A DNA stretch of 64,000 nucleotides from an uncultured Christensenella sp. (GTDB taxonomy: Bacteria; Bacillota; Clostridia; Christensenellales; Borkfalkiaceae), in the NCBI GenBank assembly GCA_910577375.1, contig CAJTLT010000008.1, forward strand, positions 11,693-75,692, read 5' to 3'. The position numbers were made by a program, and so were the translations under genes. Every line of letters starts with the position of its first letter. Position 1 is the first letter of the stretch. Positions 25,034-33,634 of this stretch are shown here, piece after piece. Under the pieces are notes generated by a model. It was given only the letters and a program-made list of their open reading frames with translations, did not search any database and was not told where the DNA came from.

Positions 25034-26632
25034 TTATGCGTAAAAGTCGGGTAAATCGTTTAAAAACAAAACGGTATCTCCCTGTTCTATTACGGTTTTA
25101 AGATATTCCTGCGCGGCGGGCAAACCGAGAACGACGGCGAGTTTTTCTTTATCCCCTCCGTTATCGAGATAGCCTTGCTTTACGGGGGTTATGAGCGTTT
25201 CTCCGACGAGGATTACGTAGTCAAGCCCGACGAGCTTTGCGCCGAGTTCGTAGTTTTCTCTTTCTTCCAAAATCCCAAGTTCAACAAGCCCCGGAGTGAC
25301 GGCGATTTTTCTGCCGCCGAAGGATTTGAGGACTTCTATTGCCGCGGACGCGCCCTTTACGTTGGAATTGTAGCCGTCATCGAGAATATTGACGCCGTTG
25401 GATTTTATGAGTTGAAGTCTGTGTTCGATATAGCCGAGCTTTTCAACCGCCGCGGCAATTTCTTCCGCAGTCATGCCGAGGTTATGCGCGACAGCCGCAG
25501 CAAGCGCGATATTTTGCACCGCGTGCGCGCCCAAAAGTTTTGTGTGCGTGTTTACGGATTTTCCGCCGAGCGAGAGCTTGAAACTGCTGCCGTTGCAATC
25601 GGTTACGATATCGGAAACGCAGTCCGCATTCGATTTGGGGCAGGGATATGCCACGAATAACGAAAAACAGTCTTCTGCAATTACCGCGGTTTTACAAGCC
25701 GAAAGGATTTCCCCTTTTGCTTTTACTATATTTTCAACCGTGCCGAAGCTTTCGAGATGCTGGGGGCAAATCCCGGTGATTACCGAAATTTCGGGGGGAC
25801 ACATTTCGCAGAGTTCTGCGATATCGCCCGAGTGGCGCGCGCCCATTTCAGCTATGAATATATCGTAGTTTTCAAGGTTGTTAGAGTTGATTGACAGTGC
25901 AAGCCCCATAGGGGTGTTATGCGAGCGGGGCGTGGAAAGAACGCGGAACTTTTCTTTTAATATTTCCGAAAGAATTTGTTTTACGCTTGTTTTGCCGTAG
26001 CTGCCCGTGATACCTATTACCTTTATATTTGAAGCTTCTATCTTTGCTTTTGCCTTTTTAACGAAGGATTTATTGTGCGGTATTTCGTAAATTTTTGCCG
26101 AGCAGTTTGCAAGCAGTATTAGCGGAAACATAAGGAGCGGGAATACGGCGAGCGGAACGTATCTCATTATGGAGAACACGTTATTGCCCCACACGAAATC
26201 GGCGAAGTTGAGCAACGTGACGCAAAAATATACCGTTACCGCCGTTATGAGCGCGAGAACGGTATACAGCCTTTTGAGGCGCGGCGTGAATGCGAGCGGC
26301 GTTCTGAGCGCGACTTTGTTATCCGCCCAGATAAACAGCGGAAAAAAGATTACAAAGCCCGCAAGCCCGCATACCGCGGCATATGTGCCCGCGAACGAAA
26401 AGCAAAGCGAAATTACCGCCACGGAAAGCGCGCACAAAAGCATTAAAAGCACGTGCTTGCCGAAAGTTAAATTGCCCTTTTTGCGCGACCATGCGGCAAG
26501 CCGTTTTCCGCTGTATCCGCACGATTGCAGTATGCCTAAAAGGCGGTAACAGCAACCGCAGAAAAGCGCGGAAAAAATTACCGCAATTAAAACGCATTCT
26601 ATTGTTTTGGGTACAGATATAAAAATTCCCAT
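25034..26632 (-). CDS. murF: MurF-like Mur ligase with N-terminal membrane domain
   Basis: This 532-residue protein has about five N-terminal transmembrane helices (approx. 11-30, 61-80, 84-102, 121-142, 157-176). They replace the usual UDP-binding first domain. The Mur ligase core follows: P-loop GITGSYGKT (207-215), 'EMGARHSGDIAELCEMCPP', 'VITGICPQHLESFG' and 'DGYNSNVKGASAAIEVL'. MurF adds D-Ala-D-Ala to UDP-MurNAc-tripeptide; ddl next door makes the dipeptide. Its ATG shares a base with the hydrolase stop (TAATG). The missing substrate domain and membrane anchor make the exact substrate less certain. Confidence 0.85.
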   Translation of the reverse strand: MGIFISVPKTIECVLIAVIFSALFCGCCYRLLGILQSCGYSGKRLAAWSRKKGNLTFGKHVLLMLLCALSVAVISLCFSFAGTYAAVCGLAGFVIFFPLFIWADNKVALRTPLAFTPRLKRLYTVLALITAVTVYFCVTLLNFADFVWGNNVFSIMRYVPLAVFPLLMFPLILLANCSAKIYEIPHNKSFVKKAKAKIEASNIKVIGITGSYGKTSVKQILSEILKEKFRVLSTPRSHNTPMGLALSINSNNLENYDIFIAEMGARHSGDIAELCEMCPPEISVITGICPQHLESFGTVENIVKAKGEILSACKTAVIAEDCFSLFVAYPCPKSNADCVSDIVTDCNGSSFKLSLGGKSVNTHTKLLGAHAVQNIALAAAVAHNLGMTAEEIAAAVEKLGYIEHRLQLIKSNGVNILDDGYNSNVKGASAAIEVLKSFGGRKIAVTPGLVELGILEERENYELGAKLVGLDYVILVGETLITPVKQGYLDNGGDKEKLAVVLGLPAAQEYLKTVIEQGDTVLFLNDLPDFYA

Positions 26633-27300
26633 TATCTCTCCGATAAAAACGTAAGAATTTTGTGGTTGAAAATTTCGGGGTTTTCCGAAAAGCAGAAGTG
26701 CCCGCCCTCTATAAGTTCGAGACGGCTGCCCGCTATAAGAGAATTAAAGATTGCGCCCTCTTCTTCGGGCGGGGTTACGGTATCGCTTTTTCCGTAAACC
26801 AAAAGCGCGGGATTTTTGATTTTTGCGGCGCATTCTCGCAAATCTTCGTTTACTATTTTTTTATAGCTTTCGCGCATTAACGGCGAAAGGGATTTATATT
26901 CTTTGCTGCCGTAATGCTTTTCCGCAAATTTCGGAAACAGCTTTTTTACGCGGCGATACGCCCTTACTTTGCGCATATATGCGGGGGAACGGGGCTTTAC
27001 GAGACCCGCGCCGCCCGTAATTATTAATTTATCGGCAAGCGCGCCGTGCGTTGAAAGGAATTTTATGGCTACGCGCGCGCCGAACGAGTGCGCGATTATA
27101 TGCGGGCGGTTAAGCCTTGCCGAGGCGATAAAATTTTCAAGCCATGCGGCGTATTCGGAAACGCCCCACGCTTCTTCCGCGGGTTCGCTTGCGCCGAAAC
27201 AAGGAAAGTCGGGCGCGGTTACGCGGTAAAACTGTGAGAGAAATTTTGTCTGGTAGTAAAAACTTTCTTTTTTGGAACCGTAGCCGTGCAGAAACAGCAC
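26632..27300 (-). CDS. Alpha/beta hydrolase
   Basis: This protein is a compact alpha/beta-hydrolase: oxyanion-hole 'LFLHGYGS', nucleophile elbow 'IIAHSFGARVA' (Ser), acid 'YGKSDTVTPPEE' and catalytic His in 'EGGHFCFSE'. With the GTG at 27300 as start the fold would lack its first strand. In-frame codons upstream encode 'LIGGKFVSYQSFGSGKD', typical of the missing strand, and an ATT at 27354 sits 7 bp after GGAG. A rare ATT start is therefore likely, overlapping nothing but following the rimI stop directly. It may be a lipase or esterase; the substrate is unknown. Confidence 0.8.
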   Translation of the reverse strand: MLFLHGYGSKKESFYYQTKFLSQFYRVTAPDFPCFGASEPAEEAWGVSEYAAWLENFIASARLNRPHIIAHSFGARVAIKFLSTHGALADKLIITGGAGLVKPRSPAYMRKVRAYRRVKKLFPKFAEKHYGSKEYKSLSPLMRESYKKIVNEDLRECAAKIKNPALLVYGKSDTVTPPEEEGAIFNSLIAGSRLELIEGGHFCFSENPEIFNHKILTFLSER

Positions 27301-27355
27301 GTCTTTACCCGACCCGAAACTTTGGTAAGATACGAATTTACCGCCGATTAAAATA

Positions 27356-27790
27356 TTAAAGCTCCTTGACCATAACGAGGCAATCCTCGCCGTCGGAATA
27401 GTAGCGCGTTCTTGCGTAAGCGCCTTTGAAACCGTTTTTGAGATACAGTTCCATAGCTATCGCGTTTGAAACGCGCACTTCCAGAAATAATTTTATTGCG
27501 CCCCTTTGCTTTGCTATATGCGAAAGTTCTGCGATTATCGCCGTTCCGACGCCGCTGTGACGGAAAGGCTCCGTTACCGCGACATTGGCTATATCCGCGG
27601 TATCCGCCGCTATAGTTACGCCGCCGTAGCCTATGATTTCGCCGCCGTCTTCCGCCAAAACGCCGTGAAAGCTATCCGTATCGAAGCTTGACGCGAGCAT
27701 CTGAAAAGACCACGGTTCGTGCGGGAAGCATTCCTTTTCTATTTCGGAAATGCGCAGTATGTCTTTATAATTCCACTCTCTTATTTGCAA
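27356..27790 (-). CDS. rimI: Ribosomal-protein S18 alanine N-acetyltransferase
   Basis: This 144-residue GNAT protein has 'ISEIEKECFPHEPWSFQMLASSF' near the start (RimI signature), the acetyl-CoA loop 'NVAVTEPFRHSGVGTAII' and 'FLEVRVSNAIAMELYLKNGFK'. RimI acetylates the N-terminal Ala of S18, though Gram-positive members may have other targets. Its start overlaps the tsaB 3' end by 26 bp; the tsaE-tsaB-rimI order is a common bacterial operon. Confidence 0.9.
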   Translation of the reverse strand: MQIREWNYKDILRISEIEKECFPHEPWSFQMLASSFDTDSFHGVLAEDGGEIIGYGGVTIAADTADIANVAVTEPFRHSGVGTAIIAELSHIAKQRGAIKLFLEVRVSNAIAMELYLKNGFKGAYARTRYYSDGEDCLVMVKEL

Positions 27791-28382
27791 TTAAATTTTC
27801 CTCCGCCTGACTTTTTCTCACGTAGAGCGCGTGAAGATTATCCGAGATTTCCGCGGATTGCGCCGCGGTTTCAAGACAGTTTTCGGGATTTAATTTTATA
27901 TAATTATCGAAAGGCAAATTCTCAAACCCGTAAAGGGGCGAGTTCAGAGCCTTTACCTCTTCTTCGGAGAGATAGCGCGGTTCGGCGCAGATTTTGCCGC
28001 CCGAATAGCCGCATACGTAATAATGAGAGTGCGCCGCGTCGATTACGACATAGAAGGGTTGTGCGCTGTTGACATTATATGCGATGAGGTCAAACGCGGT
28101 TACAGCCTTTACCGGTTTATCCGCGGCGAGCGCAAAGCCTTTGATTGCGGCGACGCCTATTCTTATGCCGGTGAAAGACCCGGGGCCAGTTACGGAACAG
28201 AAAAAATCGCATTCGTCGGGGGTTAAATCCGCTTCGGCGAGGGCTTTTTCTATTTCGCCCATTAAAATTACCGAGTGCTGCATTGCGCATTCGGGGATAT
28301 GGCGCAAAACCTTTTTTTCGCCTTTTTTTGCGAGAACGGTTAAATAGCGCGACGAAGTGTCTGCCGCGAGGTAATTAATCAT
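27765..28382 (-). CDS. tsaB: tRNA t6A modification protein TsaB
   Basis: This 205-residue actin-like protein has 'LAADTSSRYLTVLAKKGEK' at the N-terminus and the TsaB signature 'FFCSVTGPGSFTGIRIGVAAIKGFALA'. TsaB pairs with TsaD and TsaE to make the universal t6A37 tRNA modification. It overlaps tsaE upstream and rimI downstream. TsaD is not in the window. Confidence 0.95.
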   Translation of the reverse strand: MINYLAADTSSRYLTVLAKKGEKKVLRHIPECAMQHSVILMGEIEKALAEADLTPDECDFFCSVTGPGSFTGIRIGVAAIKGFALAADKPVKAVTAFDLIAYNVNSAQPFYVVIDAAHSHYYVCGYSGGKICAEPRYLSEEEVKALNSPLYGFENLPFDNYIKLNPENCLETAAQSAEISDNLHALYVRKSQAEENLIANKRVEL

Positions 28383-28776
28383 ATATAATTTCCCTCCCTT
28401 CAGCTGTTTTGCGGATTGTTACGGTTTTGCAGTTTGCAGGGAGGACTTCTTTTATGTTTTCCGCCCATTCCACAACGCACACGCCGCCCGCGTAAAAATA
28501 ATCGCACAGACCGAGCGCTTCGGCTTGTCCGCCGTTTTTAAGACGGTAGCAATCGAAGTGAAAAAGTTTGCCGCCATAGTCGTTCATATATGCGTAGGTC
28601 GGGGAAAGGATTTCTTCGGTTATGCCGAGTCCTCTTGCGACGCCTTTGCAAAACACGGTTTTGCCCGCGCCCATTTCTCCGTTTAAAATTACGACGTCGT
28701 TTTTATTGAGTTTTTTTGCGTATCTTTCGCCGAATTCTATAGTTTGTTCGGGAGATTGCGAAACAAAAACCGCCAT
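28375..28776 (-). CDS. tsaE: tRNA t6A modification ATPase TsaE
   Basis: This 133-residue P-loop protein has the Walker A 'LNGEMGAGKTVFCKG' and 'LSPTYAYMNDYGGKLFHFDCYRL', the TsaE signature, plus the 'VEWAENI' Walker B region. TsaE is the ATPase that resets the TsaB-TsaD complex during t6A formation. It overlaps tsaB by 8 bp, showing translational coupling. Confidence 0.95.
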   Translation of the reverse strand: MAVFVSQSPEQTIEFGERYAKKLNKNDVVILNGEMGAGKTVFCKGVARGLGITEEILSPTYAYMNDYGGKLFHFDCYRLKNGGQAEALGLCDYFYAGGVCVVEWAENIKEVLPANCKTVTIRKTAEGREIIYD

Positions 28777-28843
28777 ACGGGAATATTATACCCCGCGCGG
28801 CGGTTTTTTGCAATTATTATGTAATGAATTTTATTTTAAACTT

Positions 28844-29593
28844 TTATTGCGCTTTTTTGTGTTTTTTGCCGACTGAGGCGAATTTTTCGCTTGTGAGCAT
28901 TATGAGTTTAGAGAGCGGCTTATAGAGCAAGAGGGTTGTTACGGCAAGCGCGACTGTTTTTATGAGGTTGAAAAGCATAGCCCAGTACCATACCTTTATG
29001 AACGCGGACATTCCGACCTCCCAATTCATTCCGACGAAAACGGGGAAATTGAGCAACCAGTTTACAGGGAAAGACCATAAAACCCTTACCGCGCACGCGA
29101 TTGACATTGCGGCTATTACGGATTTGATTCCTTTATGCTTTTTATAAAGAATCGACGGAATGAGTACGAGCGGCAACATAATAACAACGTTTGCAAGTTC
29201 GCCGACGAACGAAGTTTTTGTGAAACAGATTCCGTAAATAAGCTCTTTAAGCACTCCGCAAATCATTCCCGATAAGGGACCGAGCGTGTAGCCACAGACC
29301 ATTACGAAAGTATCTGAAAAGTCGAGCTCCAGATAGGGAACTGCGGGCAGAACGGAGAATTGCAACAATCTTAAAGCAAACGCAAGGGCGGTGAACACGC
29401 CGAGATACGCTATGCGGGTTGCGGAAAAGTAGTTTTTTAAAACCTTTTTCACGTTGACTTTCTTCGGCTGTTCGGTTTGTGTTTGTTCGGTTTGCGTTTG
29501 TTCTGCGGCGGGGAGTTCCGTTAAGTTGACGGCTTGTGCCGCGGCGGTTTCCGATTCTTGTTCGGAAAGGGTTGAAGTTTCGGTTTCTTGCAT
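28844..29593 (-). CDS. ribU: ECF transporter S component for riboflavin, RibU
   Basis: This 249-residue membrane protein has an S-component core with 'RIAYLGVFTALAFALRLLQF', 'PYLELDFSDTFVMVCGYTLGPLSGMICGVLKELIYG' and about six transmembrane segments. The L-x-F-S-D element is typical of RibU. It lies directly downstream of an FMN riboswitch with a terminator, which supports riboflavin as substrate. The N-terminal 50 residues are a hydrophilic Q/T/E-rich extension containing a TQTEQ repeat, which is unusual. RBS is TTAAGGAGGTTC. Confidence 0.93.
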   Translation of the reverse strand: MQETETSTLSEQESETAAAQAVNLTELPAAEQTQTEQTQTEQPKKVNVKKVLKNYFSATRIAYLGVFTALAFALRLLQFSVLPAVPYLELDFSDTFVMVCGYTLGPLSGMICGVLKELIYGICFTKTSFVGELANVVIMLPLVLIPSILYKKHKGIKSVIAAMSIACAVRVLWSFPVNWLLNFPVFVGMNWEVGMSAFIKVWYWAMLFNLIKTVALAVTTLLLYKPLSKLIMLTSEKFASVGKKHKKAQ

Positions 29594-29641
29594 GAAGAAC
29601 CTCCTTAAAAATTTTTATTTTTAAAGTTGTTCTTTGCATTG

Positions 29642-29665
29642 AAAAACGCCCCGATATTCGGGGCG
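29642..29665 (-). terminator. FMN riboswitch terminator
   Basis: On the minus strand, the 8-bp stem CGCCCCGA/TCGGGGCG with loop ATA is followed by TTTTTC. It is placed between the FMN aptamer and the ribU start, as expected for an off-switch. Confidence 0.9.
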
Positions 29666-29690
29666 CGACAAAAACGAAAAACGTTTTGAA

Positions 29691-29802
29691 ATTCTTTTAT
29701 CATCCGGACTATACCGTCGGTGCGGGAATTGCACCCGCTCAAGGTTTTTCAACCGTCGTGGACTTTACCACCGGTGGGGAATCGCACCCCGCCCCAAAGA
29801 AT
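29691..29802 (-). promoter_or_regulatory. FMN riboswitch (RFN element)
   Basis: Read on the minus strand, the region has all RFN landmarks: P1 ATTCTTT/AAAGAAT at the ends, GGGGCGGGGTGCGATTCCCC, ACCGGTGGTAAAGTCCACGA, GAGCGGGTGCAATTCCCGCA, and CCGACGGTATAGTCCGGATG. FMN binding should favour the terminator downstream and shut off ribU. Its promoter lies just upstream. Confidence 0.97.
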
Positions 29803-29821
29803 AACTTTAAATTGTGATTTT

Positions 29822-29850
29822 ATTATATTGTGTAATTTTATATTTGTCAA
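29822..29850 (-). promoter_or_regulatory. ribU sigma-A promoter
   Basis: On the minus strand TTGACA (29850-29845) and TATAAT (29827-29822) are 17 bp apart, about 20 bp upstream of the FMN aptamer. It starts within six bases of the stop codon of the 983-residue gene, so the AT-rich island abuts the riboswitch promoter exactly. Confidence 0.9.
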
Positions 29851-29855
29851 TAAAA

Positions 29856-32807
29856 TTAATGAATTTTATAAGCTTTATAATCGGAAATAAGTTCGGAAAA
29901 TCTGAGATTTTCGAATATAACTTTACGGCTGATTTCTTTACCCCGTTCGCTTTTAAGAACGCAAAGGCTGCCGGGAATATCCGCGTCAACGGTGGACAGC
30001 CACCTAAAACAATCTTCCTTAGTCATATTCACATACGGAACAGCGCCTAATTTTGCTTCGTTTTCACCATTACAAATGGCAAAAGTTCCGCCGCCCGCAC
30101 ATTGCACATCACTTCTATCGAGATAATATTTGCAATACTGATGTACCGCCTGAATATTATCGATATCTTTGGCGATTTCCGCATTGATGTTTTTATTTGC
30201 CGCAACGTTTGCCCAGGCTTTCCATAAATCGTAATATTCACTCATTGTAGAATTCACAAAAGGATAAGAGCCCGTTAACAGTATAGAGTACATAACCCGA
30301 CTTTCTTCGTCATCGTACTTGTTTTTGATTTCGTCGGAAGCGATTTTGACATCTCTTGGGATATCTCCCGTAACGACTTCGCCCAAATCGTGAATAAGAA
30401 TCATATTTAAAATCGCGGATTTATCGTATCCTCTGTCGCGTTCGACTTTAGAACCTTCTTCCGGTAAATATAACAATCCCATTAACCAGCAATTATAAAT
30501 ATGCTCTGCAATACTTTCAGGTCTTTGCACTCTTCTTTGCAGCCAACCAGTACGAAATACATTTATCGCGTTGCAATATTTATTATAAGTTTTAGTTTCT
30601 ATGTAAGGTATATAATACGGTTTATCGCTATTCCGAGCATTTTCAAGCTCGTTTTTTAGCCAGTTCATTTCTTCGCTTACCCATTCGAAATAGCCCTTGA
30701 CCAAATTATCAAGTTTAGAATATATGCTTGAGAATTTGAATTTTTGCAGCAAATTCAAACAAGAATCCAAATCGTATTTAATATTGTATATTTTGATATA
30801 TTTTTCTTCCGTTTCGTCATCACGGACATTCATATCTTTTACATAATACAATTTTTCTTTATTGACGGGAACCCCGTTATTATCGCGCAGATAATCTATT
30901 TTTTCGGGTTTGCGCGCCAAAATCAAGCAACAAAGCGTAACAAGCTGCAACACGGAAACCACGTTGAACTTGCTCGCTTTATTTAAATCGTTAACCAATT
31001 TACGGAACGTATTTTTGCCCTTTGTGAGATTGTCTTTCATTTTTTTAATACAATCGTCATTGTTGGGGCTGATTTTATAATTTATATCATTATAATATTC
31101 AAGATGGAATGCGCGATTAATTTCATTAGACGTTTTATCGGTGAAAAGCGCAAGCAGATAATCGTTAAGAGTTTGAAGTATTTCCGCATCAATAACAGGG
31201 TCGTTATCTACATTTTTACAGTATAAAAGACTGACGCATATTCCGCGGAGCAAAAAACATTCTATTTTTACCTCATTATGATTGGATAAATTTTTCGCAT
31301 GCTTTAATTTTATTTCTTCATATTTTTCCGCAGATTTATTTTTTAAATATTTAAGTACTCCGAACGCTTTAATCTGATTATTTTTGGATAATCTTCCAAG
31401 CCAATAAGTAAGTTCGCTTTTTGCAAATACCGGCATCAGATTATCATTAAGATAAAATTCGTCTTTAGCCAACGTAAGAATTTTTTCTTCCAAATCATCT
31501 TGCGCTTCTATCATGTATGAGGCAAAACGCGTTATGTTTTTAGGAAATACACGGTTAAAAAATCCTAAATCTTTGACCAATTGGTCTTTTGGCGTTTCAA
31601 AATCAACATCCGCCAAAAGATTTACATAATGTCTTGCAATAAAATAATCCTGAACGCTTTTATGTTTTAATATCAATTCCCATTCTTTGAACGTATTCTG
31701 TTCATTAACGACGTCGTTATTTTTGACAGTATCGTATTTTCCGTACAAACCGAAATCATAAGCAAGTCCTGCGGCTTCGTCAACCATGTTTTCATTGCCC
31801 AAAAACTTATTTACAATCGCATTGTATAACACAGTAATATTTTGCGCTTGCATAAAATTTCTGTATTCTTTCAAAAGCTTAACAAGCCAATGCGCGTCGA
31901 TATAAACAAGACCTAAATCCACAAGTCTGGAATGAACGTCTTTAGCACTTAAAGCCGGCATATCTTTTATGGCGGGGATTTCGTTTTTAAAAGCTTTTAT
32001 ACAAGCTTCAATAAATTCGATACTCTCCTGTTCCATATCCAAACGCATAGGATTTATTTTTAATACGAATTTTGTTGCGTTACGGTCCACAAGAGGGGTT
32101 TCCCCTTTGTATTTGACACCGTTTTGCTCGGCATTTTCAGTAAACCGGTAATCCACGCCGACAATAAGCCTGTATTTTGTGATTTTTTCAAAAATATCCT
32201 TATCCAAAACACCGTATAAATCATTTATACGGCAAGCAAAATTTCTGACGCCGTCGATGATGAATACCGGCATTTTTTGAGGATTTTCTTTTATTATTTT
32301 TAAAATAGAATTAATATCGTTATATACGAGCTGACGCTCTTCTTCATATTTTGACACATTTATATAAAACGGCAAAACGTCGTTTTTCAGCTCTTGCGTA
32401 GCGACTTTTAAATAAATATTTTTTAGCAGCCGATTTTTATATGAGCCCAACGGACTTTCGATTATAAGCAATCGCTGCGAATCTTCCTGAATTTTAAAGC
32501 TATCGGACAACACGCTATAAATAGCGCTGCCGATATCGTTTATCGCAAGTTTATCGTCTTTATTTTCAACTTTGAAAAGTTCGGTTGCTTTTTTTAAATT
32601 TATATAAATGCCGTCGTCGTCAAGAAAAGTCAAATCTTTATAAATCGCCGATAACTCATCGATAGTATTGTTTATCGACATTCCGTCGCACGATTCAAGA
32701 CTTTCAACATGCATTTTTAAGCCAAGATATTTTTTACTAACGTCAAAAGCGGTTTTAAATTCTTCCTGCGGTTTTTCAGACCCCTGACTAATTCCATACG
32801 GCGACAT
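29856..32807 (-). CDS. Fusion of degenerate NACHT-like NTPase region and HDDC2/YfbR-type HD nucleotidase domain
   Basis: This is a 983-residue protein. Around residues 115-125 is a P-loop-like 'IIESPLGSYKN', which keeps Lys but not the canonical GxxxxGK[ST]; a Walker B-like 'VFIIDG' is at 181-186, spaced as in NACHT/STAND ATPases. A long mainly helical region follows (about 250-740). The C-terminal domain (about 750-910) has 'VQRPESIAEH' (His769), 'LIHDLGEVVTGDIPRD' (His806-Asp807) and 'KDIDNIQ' (Asp881), the HD_3 pattern of HDDC2/YfbR 5'-nucleotidases that dephosphorylate (d)NMPs. RBS AGGAGGAAATATT. It lies 12 bp after a membrane-protein gene in an AT-rich island. An anti-phage, nucleotide-depleting role is inferred. 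Confidence 0.8.
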   Translation of the reverse strand: MSPYGISQGSEKPQEEFKTAFDVSKKYLGLKMHVESLESCDGMSINNTIDELSAIYKDLTFLDDDGIYINLKKATELFKVENKDDKLAINDIGSAIYSVLSDSFKIQEDSQRLLIIESPLGSYKNRLLKNIYLKVATQELKNDVLPFYINVSKYEEERQLVYNDINSILKIIKENPQKMPVFIIDGVRNFACRINDLYGVLDKDIFEKITKYRLIVGVDYRFTENAEQNGVKYKGETPLVDRNATKFVLKINPMRLDMEQESIEFIEACIKAFKNEIPAIKDMPALSAKDVHSRLVDLGLVYIDAHWLVKLLKEYRNFMQAQNITVLYNAIVNKFLGNENMVDEAAGLAYDFGLYGKYDTVKNNDVVNEQNTFKEWELILKHKSVQDYFIARHYVNLLADVDFETPKDQLVKDLGFFNRVFPKNITRFASYMIEAQDDLEEKILTLAKDEFYLNDNLMPVFAKSELTYWLGRLSKNNQIKAFGVLKYLKNKSAEKYEEIKLKHAKNLSNHNEVKIECFLLRGICVSLLYCKNVDNDPVIDAEILQTLNDYLLALFTDKTSNEINRAFHLEYYNDINYKISPNNDDCIKKMKDNLTKGKNTFRKLVNDLNKASKFNVVSVLQLVTLCCLILARKPEKIDYLRDNNGVPVNKEKLYYVKDMNVRDDETEEKYIKIYNIKYDLDSCLNLLQKFKFSSIYSKLDNLVKGYFEWVSEEMNWLKNELENARNSDKPYYIPYIETKTYNKYCNAINVFRTGWLQRRVQRPESIAEHIYNCWLMGLLYLPEEGSKVERDRGYDKSAILNMILIHDLGEVVTGDIPRDVKIASDEIKNKYDDEESRVMYSILLTGSYPFVNSTMSEYYDLWKAWANVAANKNINAEIAKDIDNIQAVHQYCKYYLDRSDVQCAGGGTFAICNGENEAKLGAVPYVNMTKEDCFRWLSTVDADIPGSLCVLKSERGKEISRKVIFENLRFSELISDYKAYKIH

Positions 32808-32819
32808 AATATTTCCTCC

Positions 32820-33539
32820 TTAAATCCGATTTGCATCAAACAAACAGTCCAACTCAAAATTCAGATTTTTGTTTTTGTGTTCTTTATCTTCTACGATACA
32901 TTCAATAAGATTTACCAATATAACGATACTTTCCCCAAGTTCTTTTTTATTATCCAAAGTTGGTTTAAGCATAATATCCCGTATTTTATTTATGCAATCT
33001 TTTATAGGTTCAAGCTTATCTTTATCACCGTTTGACGCAAGCGCTTCGGCATAATTTTCAGAATATATATACCACCATTTATTATATTCCTGTACAATCC
33101 CGTAAACAGAGAAAATGATATCATACAGATTAAAATTTAAACTCTTTAAATTTTCCTTACCGTATTTTTTTATTAAATCATTATCGTCGGTAACGCGCTT
33201 TAAAAACTTTGCTTTTTTAAACCGTAACAACAGTTCAAACTCATTAGTATTCAAAATGCCTTCCCATACGGGAATTTTAATAGGGTCCACATAAATTATC
33301 CCGTTGTTTAAGCTATTCAAAACCTCTGCAATTCTTTCAAGCTCTTTTTTTATGTCAATTACAATATTTTTGGCCTTTATATTATTCAGAATTTTATTTT
33401 TCAGCAATTCGTAAACAAATTGCTGAAAAACAATCGCAAGACAAAAGCCTATTACCGTAGCCAATACCGATGGACCGAATTGAGACCAATCAACTGCCGA
33501 TTCTTCAGACGCGGTTAAAATTTGTTCAACTGTAATCAT
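32820..33539 (-). CDS. Single-pass membrane protein, partner of the HD-NTPase
   Basis: This 239-residue protein has one transmembrane helix near the N-terminus (about 21-45) and a cytoplasmic, charged, mostly helical part of about 190 residues. No known domain is recognised. Its stop codon lies in the ribosome binding site of the HD-NTPase gene, only 12 bp upstream, so the two are surely one operon. It could anchor the NTPase or act as a membrane sensor or effector. Base composition is as AT-rich as the rest of the island. Confidence 0.8.
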   Translation of the reverse strand: MITVEQILTASEESAVDWSQFGPSVLATVIGFCLAIVFQQFVYELLKNKILNNIKAKNIVIDIKKELERIAEVLNSLNNGIIYVDPIKIPVWEGILNTNEFELLLRFKKAKFLKRVTDDNDLIKKYGKENLKSLNFNLYDIIFSVYGIVQEYNKWWYIYSENYAEALASNGDKDKLEPIKDCINKIRDIMLKPTLDNKKELGESIVILVNLIECIVEDKEHKNKNLNFELDCLFDANRI

Positions 33540-33634
33540 AAAAAATACATTTTTCCTTAGTTAAATTTCAAACTGTTTTTTTGTGCAGTCAGCGTATTTC
33601 GTCATCCGTAAACGCTAATAACGGTAAAAAGATT

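Noticed and set aside
29430..29590. TQTEQ repeat in RibU as a tandem-repeat element
   Set aside because: It is only two to three copies of a short codon repeat in a flexible N-terminal tail; likely just low complexity.
33582..33595. Short match (12 of 13 bases) between the island and the 3' end of glyA, as a possible attachment site
   Set aside because: Too short and imperfect to distinguish from chance, and it does not enclose the whole island.
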